Virus record (IMG/VR): IMGVR_UViG_3300027896_000024
Coordinates: 18,929-82,928 of that record
Source of the DNA: a virus
Reading direction: 5' to 3' (one strand)
Length of the DNA: 64,000 nucleotides
Below are positions 13,759 to 22,240 of this stretch, one piece after another. The notes under the pieces are model-generated. The model did no database searches. It saw nothing but the letters and a program-made list of their open reading frames with translations, and was not told where the DNA came from. Position 1 is the stretch's first letter. The number at the start of each line of letters is the position of its first letter. The translations under genes and the position numbers were made by a program.

Positions 13759-14221
13759 TTTGAGCCTGTATACTGAGTCCTTGGCACGGAGGGCTTTTTT
13801 CAAGAACCTAGATAACAGTTTAGCATTGGAGGACTATAAGCAGATAGCGGCAATGTCAGTACTTAGGGCACGCAGGAGATTCAGGAAGGCAAAGAAAACC
13901 AAGTTCGAAACTTTTGCTATTCATTGTGTCAAGAACAGTCTTGTCACTATGACCCGCCGGCAAAAACCATCTGGATACGAATTAATGGAGGAAATAGCCA
14001 CAGACCCCAAGGACGATTTTGTTTTTCGTGTGCAATCATTTATTACTAGTTGTCAGTCGTTGTCGGAGGCAGCCCAACAAGTCGCCAATGGTTTATTGGG
14101 TATTTGGACATTACCAACAGTTTCGTTGACTAGCTTTCGGCGATCACTTCGAATGTCAAAGTTAGACTTCAATCGAGCCTGCAAGGAATTACGGACAAGA
14201 TTTCATGGGGAGGTAGTATAA
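13736..14221 (+). CDS. RNA polymerase sigma-factor-like protein
   Basis: 161 residues with GTG start after AAGGAG. Residues 28-75 (ALEDYKQIAAMSVLRARRRF, then KFETFAIHCVKNSLVTM) follow the sigma-70 region 2 pattern, where an acidic/aromatic helix and F-x-T-x-A precede the -10-binding helix. The C-terminal part (TSFRRSLRMSKLDFNRACKELR) could be a region 4 helix-turn-helix. It may direct host RNA polymerase to phage promoters. The divergence is large, so it could instead be another helical DNA-binding protein. Confidence 0.6.
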   Translation: MTKGRSFDLSLYTESLARRAFFKNLDNSLALEDYKQIAAMSVLRARRRFRKAKKTKFETFAIHCVKNSLVTMTRRQKPSGYELMEEIATDPKDDFVFRVQSFITSCQSLSEAAQQVANGLLGIWTLPTVSLTSFRRSLRMSKLDFNRACKELRTRFHGEVV

Positions 14222-14227
14222 CAAGAC

Positions 14228-14686
14228 ATGCAACTGAAAAAGAAGTTCAGGTTTGAGGCGAGTCATATACTATCAAAGCACCCGGGCAAGTGTTCTCGGT
14301 TACACGGCCATAGCTGGGTGTTACACGTGATGGTGGAAGGCCCTGTAAATCCAGATACCGGGTTTGTCATGGACTATGGGGATATTTCCAAGGCAGTGAA
14401 GCCTATCGTTGAGGATCTGGATCATAGGCATTTGGGAGTCTGGGATGTGTTCGCGGAGGACAGTAATATAGGTACTGCGCGTTGCCGGGCACTCCCGCTT
14501 GAGTTCTATTCTACGTCAGAGAATTTACTGATGAGGATTGCAGAACTGCTTATGATCTCATTGCCTCAGTGGTCAGCACTCAGCCTGGAAGAAACGTGTA
14601 CGTCGGAGGCATTGCTACTTCGGTGTGAATATGACCAGTTCGTAATGGATCAGAAAGAGAGGAGCGATGCAGCTGCTCGTAAATGA
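14228..14686 (+). CDS. queD: 6-carboxy-5,6,7,8-tetrahydropterin synthase QueD
   Basis: 152 residues. FRFEASHIL and SRLHGHSW carry the three zinc-binding His, and the Cys in GKCSRLHGH is the catalytic cysteine. DLDHRHLG and a later SLEETCTSEA hold the remaining His/Glu. QueD converts dihydroneopterin triphosphate to carboxytetrahydropterin, the second step to preQ0. It overlaps queE by 20 nt; folE (16264) supplies the substrate and queE uses the product. Confidence 0.94.
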   Translation: MQLKKKFRFEASHILSKHPGKCSRLHGHSWVLHVMVEGPVNPDTGFVMDYGDISKAVKPIVEDLDHRHLGVWDVFAEDSNIGTARCRALPLEFYSTSENLLMRIAELLMISLPQWSALSLEETCTSEALLLRCEYDQFVMDQKERSDAAARK

Positions 14687-15374
14687 GATATTCAGGTCAG
14701 TACAAGGGGAAGGCCTACTAATGGGCCAGCCTTCCGTATTTCTCAGGTTGTCGTTGTGTAATGTCAATTGTCCGATGTGCGATACGGATTATCACCAAGG
14801 AGTCAAGGTGAGTCTTTCCGATATTGTAAAGGCTATTACCGGTCCGTATGCACGCGGCGGAATTCGTCATTTGGTGATTACAGGTGGCGAGCCGTACATA
14901 CATCCGGCATTGTCGGAGTTTCTGGCTACGATGCGGGAGCTACATCGCGATTGGCACATCACAATCGAAACGTCAGGTTCTATAGTTCCGGGCACTGTTC
15001 TGAATTTGGACTTGTTATCACTATCCCCGAAGTTTATGTCGCTAAAGCCGGCAGAAAATTCTCACATGGGATTGAATATTCTGAAGGAGTCATTCCTGCG
15101 TATCCTGGAACTGCCTCGTAAAGAGAATAGCTGCCAGGTTAAGCTAGTTTGGACAGGAGATCCTGTGGATGTTCCAGACTGGTTACCTGATATGATATCG
15201 GACTTAGCACAGAACAGTATTCCGGTATTCTTTCAGCCTATGACAGATGGCAGAGAGTTCGAATTAAATTCTTACTTAAAACTGTTTGCCAAAGTCACGG
15301 CAGCCGTTCAAAATACGTTCGGTGCATATCCTCGGACGTTACCGCAGTTGCACAAGTTCTGTAACTGGAGGTAG
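14667..15374 (+). CDS. queE: 7-carboxy-7-deazaguanine synthase QueE (radical SAM)
   Basis: 235 residues. The radical-SAM cluster is CNVNCPMC (C-x3-C-x2-C) near residues 32-39, preceded by EIFRSVQGEGLLMGQPSVFLRL, which matches the QueE N-terminus. TGGEPYIHP gives the GGE motif for SAM. It rearranges carboxytetrahydropterin to 7-carboxy-7-deazaguanine, the substrate of QueC. Confidence 0.95.
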   Translation: MQLLVNEIFRSVQGEGLLMGQPSVFLRLSLCNVNCPMCDTDYHQGVKVSLSDIVKAITGPYARGGIRHLVITGGEPYIHPALSEFLATMRELHRDWHITIETSGSIVPGTVLNLDLLSLSPKFMSLKPAENSHMGLNILKESFLRILELPRKENSCQVKLVWTGDPVDVPDWLPDMISDLAQNSIPVFFQPMTDGREFELNSYLKLFAKVTAAVQNTFGAYPRTLPQLHKFCNWR

Positions 15375-15376
15375 TA

Positions 15377-16192
15377 ATGCCGAGAGTGTCATGCAAGGGA
15401 CTATGCGGCCGAGAATTCGATGAACGGTCCGCATTAGCATCTGGTGAGTTACTTATCACTGGTGTTTGTAGAGGTTGCTATAACAAGTACGCAATGAGTC
15501 CGGACGAGTGTTTCGGAAAAGGATTGTCGGATAAAACTGATGACACCTGCAAACATTGCGTCGATTATCATATCTGCTCAGGCTGGAATGCCGAGCCGGA
15601 AGGAAACAAAATGGCCAAGAAAAAGGTAGTAGAGGAAGAGGAAGAAGAACTCGAAGAAACCGAATCCGAAGAGGAAGGGGAGGAGGAAGAATTCGAGGAG
15701 GTCGAGGAAGAGGGTGGCGAGGAGCCCGAGGAGGAGGAAGAAGAGCCCGAAGAGGAAGAAGAGGAGGAAGAGGAAGAAGAGGAGGAAGAGGAAGAGCCTC
15801 CCAAAAAGACCAAAAAGGGTACGAAGCCTGCTCCAAGTGCCAGCCCGAGCAAGAAAACCGCAGGTAGTACCGGTAAGGGCACCAAAACCGCACCGGAACC
15901 GCCTCCAGCGAAGGGCAAAAAGACCGCTCCACCGCCGGCCAAGGGTGCGAACCCGGCAGCTACCAAACCGGCACAGACTCCGTTCCGCGCAGGCTCCGCC
16001 AAGGAGAAAGCGTTCCTGCTTCTGAAAAAGGGCGCGACTCAGGCCGAGCTGGTGAAGGAACTGAAGGGAATGACCGGTGATCCGTGGGCGTTCGTACAGG
16101 CCAAGTTGCTGCGCCGGACGACGGGTGGCGACAAGTCCATGTCCTGGACGATCAAAGAGAAGGAAGGCCGCTATCGGTTGATCGTGCAGTAG
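15377..16192 (+). CDS. zinc-ribbon / acidic-linker / winged-helix-like protein, 271 aa
   Basis: Residues 1-75 hold ten Cys (for example CKGLC, CRGC, CKHC) in zinc-ribbon pairs. Residues 80-140 are almost pure Glu with few Asp/Pro, then a Lys/Pro/Ala linker runs to about 200. The C-terminal 65 residues (SAKEKAFLLLKKG ... GGDKSMSWTI) match the end of the 5774 protein. An internal ATG at 15611 with AAGGAA upstream (MAKKKVVEEE) could give a shorter form without the zinc part. The GA-rich DNA of the acidic stretch creates long false frames on both strands. Function unknown. Confidence 0.8.
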   Translation: MPRVSCKGLCGREFDERSALASGELLITGVCRGCYNKYAMSPDECFGKGLSDKTDDTCKHCVDYHICSGWNAEPEGNKMAKKKVVEEEEEELEETESEEEGEEEEFEEVEEEGGEEPEEEEEEPEEEEEEEEEEEEEEEEPPKKTKKGTKPAPSASPSKKTAGSTGKGTKTAPEPPPAKGKKTAPPPAKGANPAATKPAQTPFRAGSAKEKAFLLLKKGATQAELVKELKGMTGDPWAFVQAKLLRRTTGGDKSMSWTIKEKEGRYRLIVQ

Positions 16193-16216
16193 GGCGGCAT
16201 TCTCGGGGAACCAACA

Positions 16217-16252
16217 AGGCGGCCCTAAGCAGTTCGGGGCCGCCTCTTTTTT
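16217..16252 (+). terminator. rho-independent terminator before folE
   Basis: GGCGGCCC and GGGGCCGCC form a GC-rich stem around a 10-nt loop, followed by CTTTTTT (to 16252). It splits the queD/queE transcript from folE, which lies 12 nt later and so must be reached by read-through or an unseen promoter. Confidence 0.85.
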
Positions 16253-16263
16253 GTGAGGAATTC

Positions 16264-16842
16264 ATGGACAAGCATATGGACTTTGGAACCAAGCAGTTTT
16301 TGCGTAACTTAATACAGCGCGGAGTTGTCCGGAAGGATGATCCAAATATCACAGATACACCAGGAAGAGTCAGTCGATGGGCGGACTCTTTTTTTATGTC
16401 TCAAAAGGACATGGCAAAACATATAGCCGAAATCCTGCAGGCTAGATTCCCCAGTAAAGCGGATGAAATGGTGGTTGTTACGGGAGTTACGGTCTATACT
16501 ATTTGTCCGCATCACTTGTTACCTGTGGAAATGAAAGTGTCGATTGGCTATTTACCACAGGGCTATGTTATTGGACTTTCCAAGTTGGCTAGGATTGCCA
16601 AGACTTATGCGAGACGTCCTGTTATTCAAGAGGACTACACGCAACAAGTATCCAGGGCTGTCGAGGCCGGTTTATCTCCGGATGCAGGAGTGTATGTCAT
16701 TGGAAAACACTATTGCATGGTGATGCGGGGTGTTGAGGAACCGGAATCTAAAACGGTAACCTGTGCGTTACTTGGCAAGTTCAAGAATGAAGCTCCGCGG
16801 GCTGAGTTCTTATCGCTTATGAATCATTCGCACAACGTATAA
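16264..16842 (+). CDS. folE: GTP cyclohydrolase I FolE
   Basis: 192 residues. ICPHHLLPVEMKVSIGY contains the zinc Cys and His-His pair of GCH-I, and GLSKLARI is the conserved substrate-binding segment. The second zinc Cys should be in YCMVMRGVEEP, the usual CMxxRG motif. It turns GTP into dihydroneopterin triphosphate, feeding QueD. A phage copy suggests high demand for the deazaguanine precursor. Confidence 0.94.
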   Translation: MDKHMDFGTKQFLRNLIQRGVVRKDDPNITDTPGRVSRWADSFFMSQKDMAKHIAEILQARFPSKADEMVVVTGVTVYTICPHHLLPVEMKVSIGYLPQGYVIGLSKLARIAKTYARRPVIQEDYTQQVSRAVEAGLSPDAGVYVIGKHYCMVMRGVEEPESKTVTCALLGKFKNEAPRAEFLSLMNHSHNV

Positions 16843-16845
16843 CAC

Positions 16846-17034
16846 ATGAAAAAGAAACTCGTCAGAAAGCCTCCGAGGCAGGAGCTAACAAAGTTCGAGT
16901 TTCAGTGTCCCAAGTGCAAGCGGATACAACACAGGAGCGTTTGGTCGATCGCACATTATAATATTGAGCAGTTGTTTACTTGCGAATGCGGCCACAGGTT
17001 TTTATTACCGCCAATGAGGATACGCAGGCGATGA
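16846..17034 (+). CDS. zinc-ribbon protein, 62 aa
   Basis: CPKCKR and CECGH about 27 residues apart make a zinc ribbon in a basic protein (MKKKLVRKPP ... MRIRRR). It starts 3 nt after folE and overlaps dpdA by 4 nt, so it is co-translated with the modification genes. It may help DNA binding, but no link is shown. Confidence 0.78.
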   Translation: MKKKLVRKPPRQELTKFEFQCPKCKRIQHRSVWSIAHYNIEQLFTCECGHRFLLPPMRIRRR

Positions 17035-17948
17035 TTATCTATTTTGCAGGATTCTATACTTCGGGATGGGGACGCAGAAGGGATTTGATTCCCAAGAAGT
17101 TCTCGACCCTGGAGTCGTATTGGTATTTAAAGACCCGTAGGAAAAGGGCAGGCGTAGTCACCGTGAAGGAAGCCAGATGTGAGGAGATTCAGAATTTCTT
17201 TCTGGACTCTGGGGCGTACACGGCACATAGCAAGGGCATCACAATAACTCTGGACGAGTACATCAAGTACGTACACGCTAACAAAAAGTATACGACTGTG
17301 TACTGCGTACTGGATAGTATCGGGAATGCCAAGGAGACTTGGGATGCTCAGAAAGAGATGGAGAAACAGGGGCTGAATCCTTTGCCCGTATTTCACTCGG
17401 CAGAGGATGTAAAATACCTGAAGCGATATGTGGATAATTACGAGTACGTCGGAATAGGTGGTGCAGCCGGCTCCGCCAAGTGGTCTCGGGAATATTACTT
17501 CGACAGGATCCGCAGCGTATTACTTGGGCCAGGTGGAGTGCCCCGCATTCGTATTCACGGATTTGGTATTACCGAGCCACAGTACATGCTCATGTTTCCT
17601 TGGTACTCGGTGGATTCCACAAGCTGGGTGTTGCAAGCGGCGTACGGTGCGATATATGTACTATTGGGAAAGAAGTGGCACGTACTTCCGACTTCGCCTC
17701 GATATTCAAATGCCAACAAACCGGGTGCGTTTCATTGGAATCATATCTCAAAAGAGGAAAAGGATGTAATCCGGCAGAAAATGGTGGAGTATAGCCGGAA
17801 TACAAACAACGGCAAGTTCACTGAAAAGGACTTATGCAATGATGGGTATGCCCGTCAGAGTTGGAACATGCATTGTTTCATGGACCTGGTTGGGAGATAC
17901 GAGGAGTTAAAAAAGCTGGTACTTACAGCACAGGAGTTCTTTGTATGA
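17031..17948 (+). CDS. dpdA: DpdA-like DNA deazaguanine transglycosylase
   Basis: 305 residues, related to tRNA-guanine transglycosylase. FLDSGAYTAHSKG places the first catalytic Asp at about residue 59 (DSGGFQ in TGT). VGIGGAAGS near 142 matches the TGT GGLAVGE loop, and YSVDSTSW near 195 gives the second Asp, equivalent to the TGT nucleophile region. DpdA proteins exchange guanine in DNA for a 7-deazaguanine base. The start at 17031 is an ATGA overlap. With folE, queD, queE and queC in the same window, the phage can in principle make and insert preQ0 on its own. Confidence 0.9.
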   Translation: MIIYFAGFYTSGWGRRRDLIPKKFSTLESYWYLKTRRKRAGVVTVKEARCEEIQNFFLDSGAYTAHSKGITITLDEYIKYVHANKKYTTVYCVLDSIGNAKETWDAQKEMEKQGLNPLPVFHSAEDVKYLKRYVDNYEYVGIGGAAGSAKWSREYYFDRIRSVLLGPGGVPRIRIHGFGITEPQYMLMFPWYSVDSTSWVLQAAYGAIYVLLGKKWHVLPTSPRYSNANKPGAFHWNHISKEEKDVIRQKMVEYSRNTNNGKFTEKDLCNDGYARQSWNMHCFMDLVGRYEELKKLVLTAQEFFV

Positions 17949-19030
17949 TTGTGAAATTATCGGACTTTTTGGCAGCTATGAAATATGCCTGGCGGGCAGT
18001 GTCGCCAGGCGATTTTGTTTCGAACTTCCGGTTTATAAGTTTTGAGTCATTTGCAGGGTTAAAGATCCTGCGGCTCCGGGCTTTCAATGGCACGTTGGGT
18101 GTAGAGGTGGATGTTCCTACCAGAAACCCGGATGCGTTCAAGCCATTTGTGGTGGATGCGGATAGACTGATGCGTTATCTGCAGAGCTTCGACGCTGCGG
18201 ACTCGAGGGCCGTCGAGCTTACACTGGAAAAGTCCCGTTGTGTATTCAGCTTTCAGAAAGCCGGCAAGATAGCGTTAACACCGGCCCAGTTGAAGACCCC
18301 GTTTTGGAAAGCTCCCGACGAGCAGGGTGTTGACTGGTGTTTGACAATGGACAAGAAATTCAGGGAGTCCTGCAAACTGGTGTTATCTATAGCGGGATTG
18401 GACACGGCCCGACTTGTTACGCAGGGTATATTTATGGAAGGATCCAGGTTGCACGTAACATCCGGGGCCGCAATCGGGGAATCCACGGCCAAAGCAAAGT
18501 TCTCAAAGCCCATGGCAATGGTGTACGATTTCGTTCGTATCCTGGTTGAGATAGGGACGGATATTGAGGTGGGAACCGGCAAGAATTTTGTAGTAGCTAA
18601 AACAGGGACTGTCAAGTTTGTCCAGTCTTTGTTTCGGTGTCCGGCACCTGACTTCGATTCCATGTTGAAGAACTATCGGAAACCGCAAGCAGCGGTTACA
18701 GTGAACCTGAAGGAGTTCGTCGAGAAGTTCCGTCGTATTGGTAATATGACCGATCAACAAAACCGGGGAGTAAAGCTGGTATTCAAGGCCGGTATGTTGC
18801 GCTTCGGATTTGAGGATAGTGAAGTGCATGTACGTGAAGCAATTACGTACAAAGGAAACTACGATGGCGAGATTCTGTTAAATTTCGCGTATATCAAAGG
18901 GTATCTCGATGAGCTTGTGGCCCGTCCTTTAAAGCAGTTACAGTTAGGATTTATCGGGGCCGGCAAAGGTCTTGTATTCAGGATAGCTGAGCCGTTTGTA
19001 CTTGTCCTGCTTCCGATGGTGAAATTATGA
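17945..19030 (+). CDS. DNA sliding clamp (beta-clamp, DnaN-like)
   Basis: 361 residues, near the usual 365-380 for bacterial beta clamps. The three-domain pattern is visible weakly: RFISFESFAGLKILRLRAFNG in domain I, a central domain with GIFMEGSRLHVTSG, and a C-terminus GLVFRIAEPFVLVLLPMVKL that matches the family ending in LMPMRL. It would encircle DNA and hold the downstream polymerase, whose gene overlaps it by 4 nt. Sequence is divergent, so the call rests on layout, length and neighbours. Confidence 0.75.
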   Translation: MIVKLSDFLAAMKYAWRAVSPGDFVSNFRFISFESFAGLKILRLRAFNGTLGVEVDVPTRNPDAFKPFVVDADRLMRYLQSFDAADSRAVELTLEKSRCVFSFQKAGKIALTPAQLKTPFWKAPDEQGVDWCLTMDKKFRESCKLVLSIAGLDTARLVTQGIFMEGSRLHVTSGAAIGESTAKAKFSKPMAMVYDFVRILVEIGTDIEVGTGKNFVVAKTGTVKFVQSLFRCPAPDFDSMLKNYRKPQAAVTVNLKEFVEKFRRIGNMTDQQNRGVKLVFKAGMLRFGFEDSEVHVREAITYKGNYDGEILLNFAYIKGYLDELVARPLKQLQLGFIGAGKGLVFRIAEPFVLVLLPMVKL

Positions 19031-21513
19031 AACCGGATCCACAGCAGTTGGAATTTATAGAGAACCCGACGGTCAGGAAGGTACCACGATCGTCGGGGAA
19101 AACCAAAAAACCAAAGCCATTGTTGGGATGTGACGATTGCCCTCTGAACTACCGGTTGGAGTATCGAGTGCCGGGTGATGGGGATGTCAATTCGGATATA
19201 TGGTTTGTAGGGGAAGGTCCCGGATTAAAAGAGGCACAAAGTCATCATCCGTTTGTGGGCGATTCCGGGGATCTGCTATGGGAGGAAGCAAGAAAGTTTG
19301 GTATTACCAGGGACATGGTAGCTGTGCGAAATGCGGTACAGTGTTGGCCGCCAGGAAACAGGACGCCAACGTCATTGGAAGTGAAGCATTGCATCGGATA
19401 CCTGGAAGAGGAACTGCGTAAGTATAGACCCAAAGTAGTTATCACTCTGGGAGCTACAGCCTTACAGGCATTGATGGGTAAGAAGTACAAGATCACGGAA
19501 TGTCATGGTCAGGAATTAATACGGGAAGATGGTATCAAAGTAGTACCTATATTTCATCCGTCATTTTTACTATGTAATGGAAAAGATCCTGATTTGATGA
19601 AGGTATGGCGAATCGGGATGCTACGTGGAATCAACGCTGCAAAGTCTGCGGGCCGTACGTCAATACTGGAGTCTGCCGGATTCAAGTGGACGATATTAAA
19701 GGCAAGTCGTTTTGCGGAATATCTCCGGTTTGTTATGCCTCGCTGGGCGGCTTGGGATATTGAAACACACGGCAAGGACGGGGAGCCGTTTCTTATTTCA
19801 AGTGCATGGGGAAAGAACAGAGGAATCGTTTCCGACTGGGATGAAGTGAAGCATCTGTTAGTCGAGTACATGGAGAGTAGCGCCAAGAAAGTGTGGCAGA
19901 ACGGATGCGGATTTGATATACCACGAATCGAGAGGGATTTAGGTGGAATCCGAATGGGTGGTTACGACTGGGACACGTTTGTGGCCGGCGTAACTATCGA
20001 CTCTCGTAGGGGTAGAAATAATCTGACTCGTTTAACTGAATGGGCAGCTCCTGAAATAGCAGGGTATGACGGCGAACTAGAGCGATACGTAAAAAAGAAC
20101 AAAGTACAGGATTATGCGGATATTCCCCGGGAAATCATTCTGCCGTACTCTGCGGGTGATGCGATATCAACAGGAATTGTCAAGATCAAGCAGGAGCCTT
20201 TGGCTAGCCGTCCTCTGGTAGAGTTCTATATGGAACTGGTGCGGGATGTTTTGTATCCTATGGAGAAGCGGGGTATTCGCACCGATGTAAAGTTTTTGGA
20301 TACCATGATCGCGCACTATACAAAGGAGAATGAGAAGATAATCGGACGATTAAAGGCAATGTCAGGGGAGCCCGACTTCAATCCTGGTTCGAACGAGCAG
20401 ATGTCTTGGTTTCTGTTCGATCACTTGGAATTGCCCCAAACTGGTGTTAAGCTATCACCTAAAACGAACTTGCCATCGGTGGACAAGAATACGATGGCAT
20501 TACTCAAGGGCAAGCATCCTGCGGTAGCGTTGACAACACAGTTGCGGTCGAACGATAAATCACTCAAGACCTACGGAATTCGTATTCGTAAAAATCTTGT
20601 GAATACGGATCGTTTCCGCGTGAAGTATTGGATAGGTGGTGCGGACAAGGAGGACAAGGACAGAGGGGCGGAGACGGGTCGTCTATCATCGCCTTTGCAG
20701 AATATTCCCCGTGTGAACAAGGACAATCCTAGGGCCTATGAGCCGGCAGATATATTCATTCCGGATCCGGGGTATGTATTCTTGGTGCCGGATTACTCTC
20801 AGGCTGAGTTACGCGTAGCGGCATTGTTATCTCAAGACGAACAAATGATTGAGGACTTCCAAAATAATATTGATGCGCATACCGCTGTATGCTGGAACTA
20901 TTTGGGAGTGCCGAGAGGAACAAAGCCGAACAAGGAAACCAGGGTCCGGGCGAAGGTGATTAACTTTTCCAAGATATTTGGAGCTTCTGCTAACGGGCTT
21001 GCTAGGAACCTGGGATGTTCGGTGGAAGAGGCACTTAAGCTGTTGTATAACGACATGAAAAAGTACCCGGGTTATTGGGCATGGCGGAAAGCACAGATCA
21101 TCCGGGTATGGAAGAAACGTTATGCGATGACGTTGTTCGGATTCAAACGGCCTATCGAAATTCCGGACGAGCGATTTTATTACGATCCGTTGTCATTACA
21201 ACACTGGCAGCGGCAAGCCTTGAATACACCGGTCCAGGGTACAGCTAGTCAGTTCCTGTTACTCGGAATGGTTATCATCAAAAGGTTGAATCTAAAGTCT
21301 GGTGAGATGCTGATGAACATTCACGACTCGGCACCTATGCAAGTGAAGATAGGTAAAGAACAGAAAATCGGTAAAATAGTCAAGTGGGCATTGGAAGTTG
21401 CGATTGTGGACGAGGTTCGCAAACGGTTTAATAAGGACATATCACAGGTGCCCTGGACGGTGGAAATATCAACAGGGCCTAGGTTGTCCAAGCTACAAGA
21501 AATCGCCGTATAA
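19027..21513 (+). CDS. uracil-DNA glycosylase-like domain fused to family-A DNA polymerase
   Basis: 828 residues. Residues 35-200 form a family-4-type UDG domain: CDDCPL (FeS cysteines), VGEGPGLKEAQ with PFVGDSGDLL, NAVQCWPPGNRTPT and HPSFLL. A 3'-5' exonuclease follows with Exo I WDIETHG (about 240), Exo II NGCGFDIPR and Exo III YSAGD. The polymerase has motif A DYSQAELR (about 588), motif B KVINFSKIFGASANG and motif C NIHDSAP (about 764). The UDG part may recognise uracil in template or be structural. It is the main replicative polymerase candidate. Confidence 0.93.
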   Translation: MKPDPQQLEFIENPTVRKVPRSSGKTKKPKPLLGCDDCPLNYRLEYRVPGDGDVNSDIWFVGEGPGLKEAQSHHPFVGDSGDLLWEEARKFGITRDMVAVRNAVQCWPPGNRTPTSLEVKHCIGYLEEELRKYRPKVVITLGATALQALMGKKYKITECHGQELIREDGIKVVPIFHPSFLLCNGKDPDLMKVWRIGMLRGINAAKSAGRTSILESAGFKWTILKASRFAEYLRFVMPRWAAWDIETHGKDGEPFLISSAWGKNRGIVSDWDEVKHLLVEYMESSAKKVWQNGCGFDIPRIERDLGGIRMGGYDWDTFVAGVTIDSRRGRNNLTRLTEWAAPEIAGYDGELERYVKKNKVQDYADIPREIILPYSAGDAISTGIVKIKQEPLASRPLVEFYMELVRDVLYPMEKRGIRTDVKFLDTMIAHYTKENEKIIGRLKAMSGEPDFNPGSNEQMSWFLFDHLELPQTGVKLSPKTNLPSVDKNTMALLKGKHPAVALTTQLRSNDKSLKTYGIRIRKNLVNTDRFRVKYWIGGADKEDKDRGAETGRLSSPLQNIPRVNKDNPRAYEPADIFIPDPGYVFLVPDYSQAELRVAALLSQDEQMIEDFQNNIDAHTAVCWNYLGVPRGTKPNKETRVRAKVINFSKIFGASANGLARNLGCSVEEALKLLYNDMKKYPGYWAWRKAQIIRVWKKRYAMTLFGFKRPIEIPDERFYYDPLSLQHWQRQALNTPVQGTASQFLLLGMVIIKRLNLKSGEMLMNIHDSAPMQVKIGKEQKIGKIVKWALEVAIVDEVRKRFNKDISQVPWTVEISTGPRLSKLQEIAV

Positions 21514-21558
21514 TATTCAGAAGTCGTATTACTTATTCCACTGAAAAGAGAGGGGTAT

Positions 21559-22044
21559 ATGGCACAGAAGTTGGACAAGGCGACGTTTATGCAACAGGTC
21601 AAGATAAACCTTGCGGACTTGACAGTAGACATGTCGGAGCAAGCGGCCCTGTTCGCCAATTATGCAACGATGAAAGTTATCGCAGAGGACGAGGAGGCCC
21701 GTAGGAAGCTGGAGCGGGAAGCAATGGAGTACCAGCTCGACGAGAAGTTACGTAAAACACTATCGGACCCGACCGAAAAGAAAATTACGGCGGCTATCAA
21801 ACGTAATCCGGCATATGTCAAGGCCGACATTGCGTACCTGGACGCGAAGCATGTAACGTCCATGCTTTCGGTGGCTGTCGAGGCATTTGAAATGCGCGCC
21901 AGGATGTTGTCGTCGATTGGCGCATTGACAAGATCGGAAATGGAACAGCAGTACATGGGAACACCGGCGGGAAACCGGATGGCGTCCCAAGCTGAGAAGT
22001 TAGCCGATCGAGTGAAACGGAAATTACATGGTAACCAGCCGTGA
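21559..22044 (+). CDS. unknown helical protein in the replication cluster, 161 aa
   Basis: GAGAGGGG precedes the ATG. Strongly helical and charged throughout (EDEEARRKLEREAMEYQLDE), ending in a basic tail (ADRVKRKLHGNQP). Its place just before the ssDNA-binding and RecA genes suggests a recombination or replication accessory role, but no family is recognised. Confidence 0.8.
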   Translation: MAQKLDKATFMQQVKINLADLTVDMSEQAALFANYATMKVIAEDEEARRKLEREAMEYQLDEKLRKTLSDPTEKKITAAIKRNPAYVKADIAYLDAKHVTSMLSVAVEAFEMRARMLSSIGALTRSEMEQQYMGTPAGNRMASQAEKLADRVKRKLHGNQP

Positions 22045-22240
22045 GTTATTTCAGGTGTTAGTACTTATCGTAGTCGTGCAAGCGGTCTTGCTCACTTTGC
22101 AATCATGGTGGTTGTCAAAGCGGATAGCAGAAGGCGTGGCACGATTCTTTATGAATCTAGCGAAAGGAGAGTATGACGGAGAGCTTGAAGGACAAAATCA
22201 AGAAGGCCAAGGAAAAGGCCGCCGCCGATCAGAAGAGTAA
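22028..22240 (+). CDS. possible small membrane protein, 70 aa
   Basis: FQVLVLIVVVQAVLLTLQSWWL is a clear transmembrane helix, followed by an amphipathic stretch and a charged tail. It overlaps the upstream gene by 17 nt and the downstream gene by 68 nt, a large overlap for this genome. The membrane segment argues for a real product; the tail could be fortuitous. Confidence 0.5.
   Translation: MVTSRELFQVLVLIVVVQAVLLTLQSWWLSKRIAEGVARFFMNLAKGEYDGELEGQNQEGQGKGRRRSEE

Noticed and set aside
15556-16025. Long Arg-rich and Ser/Pro-rich frames over the acidic stretch of the 15377 gene
   Set aside because: They mirror GAG/GAA codon runs of the real gene.
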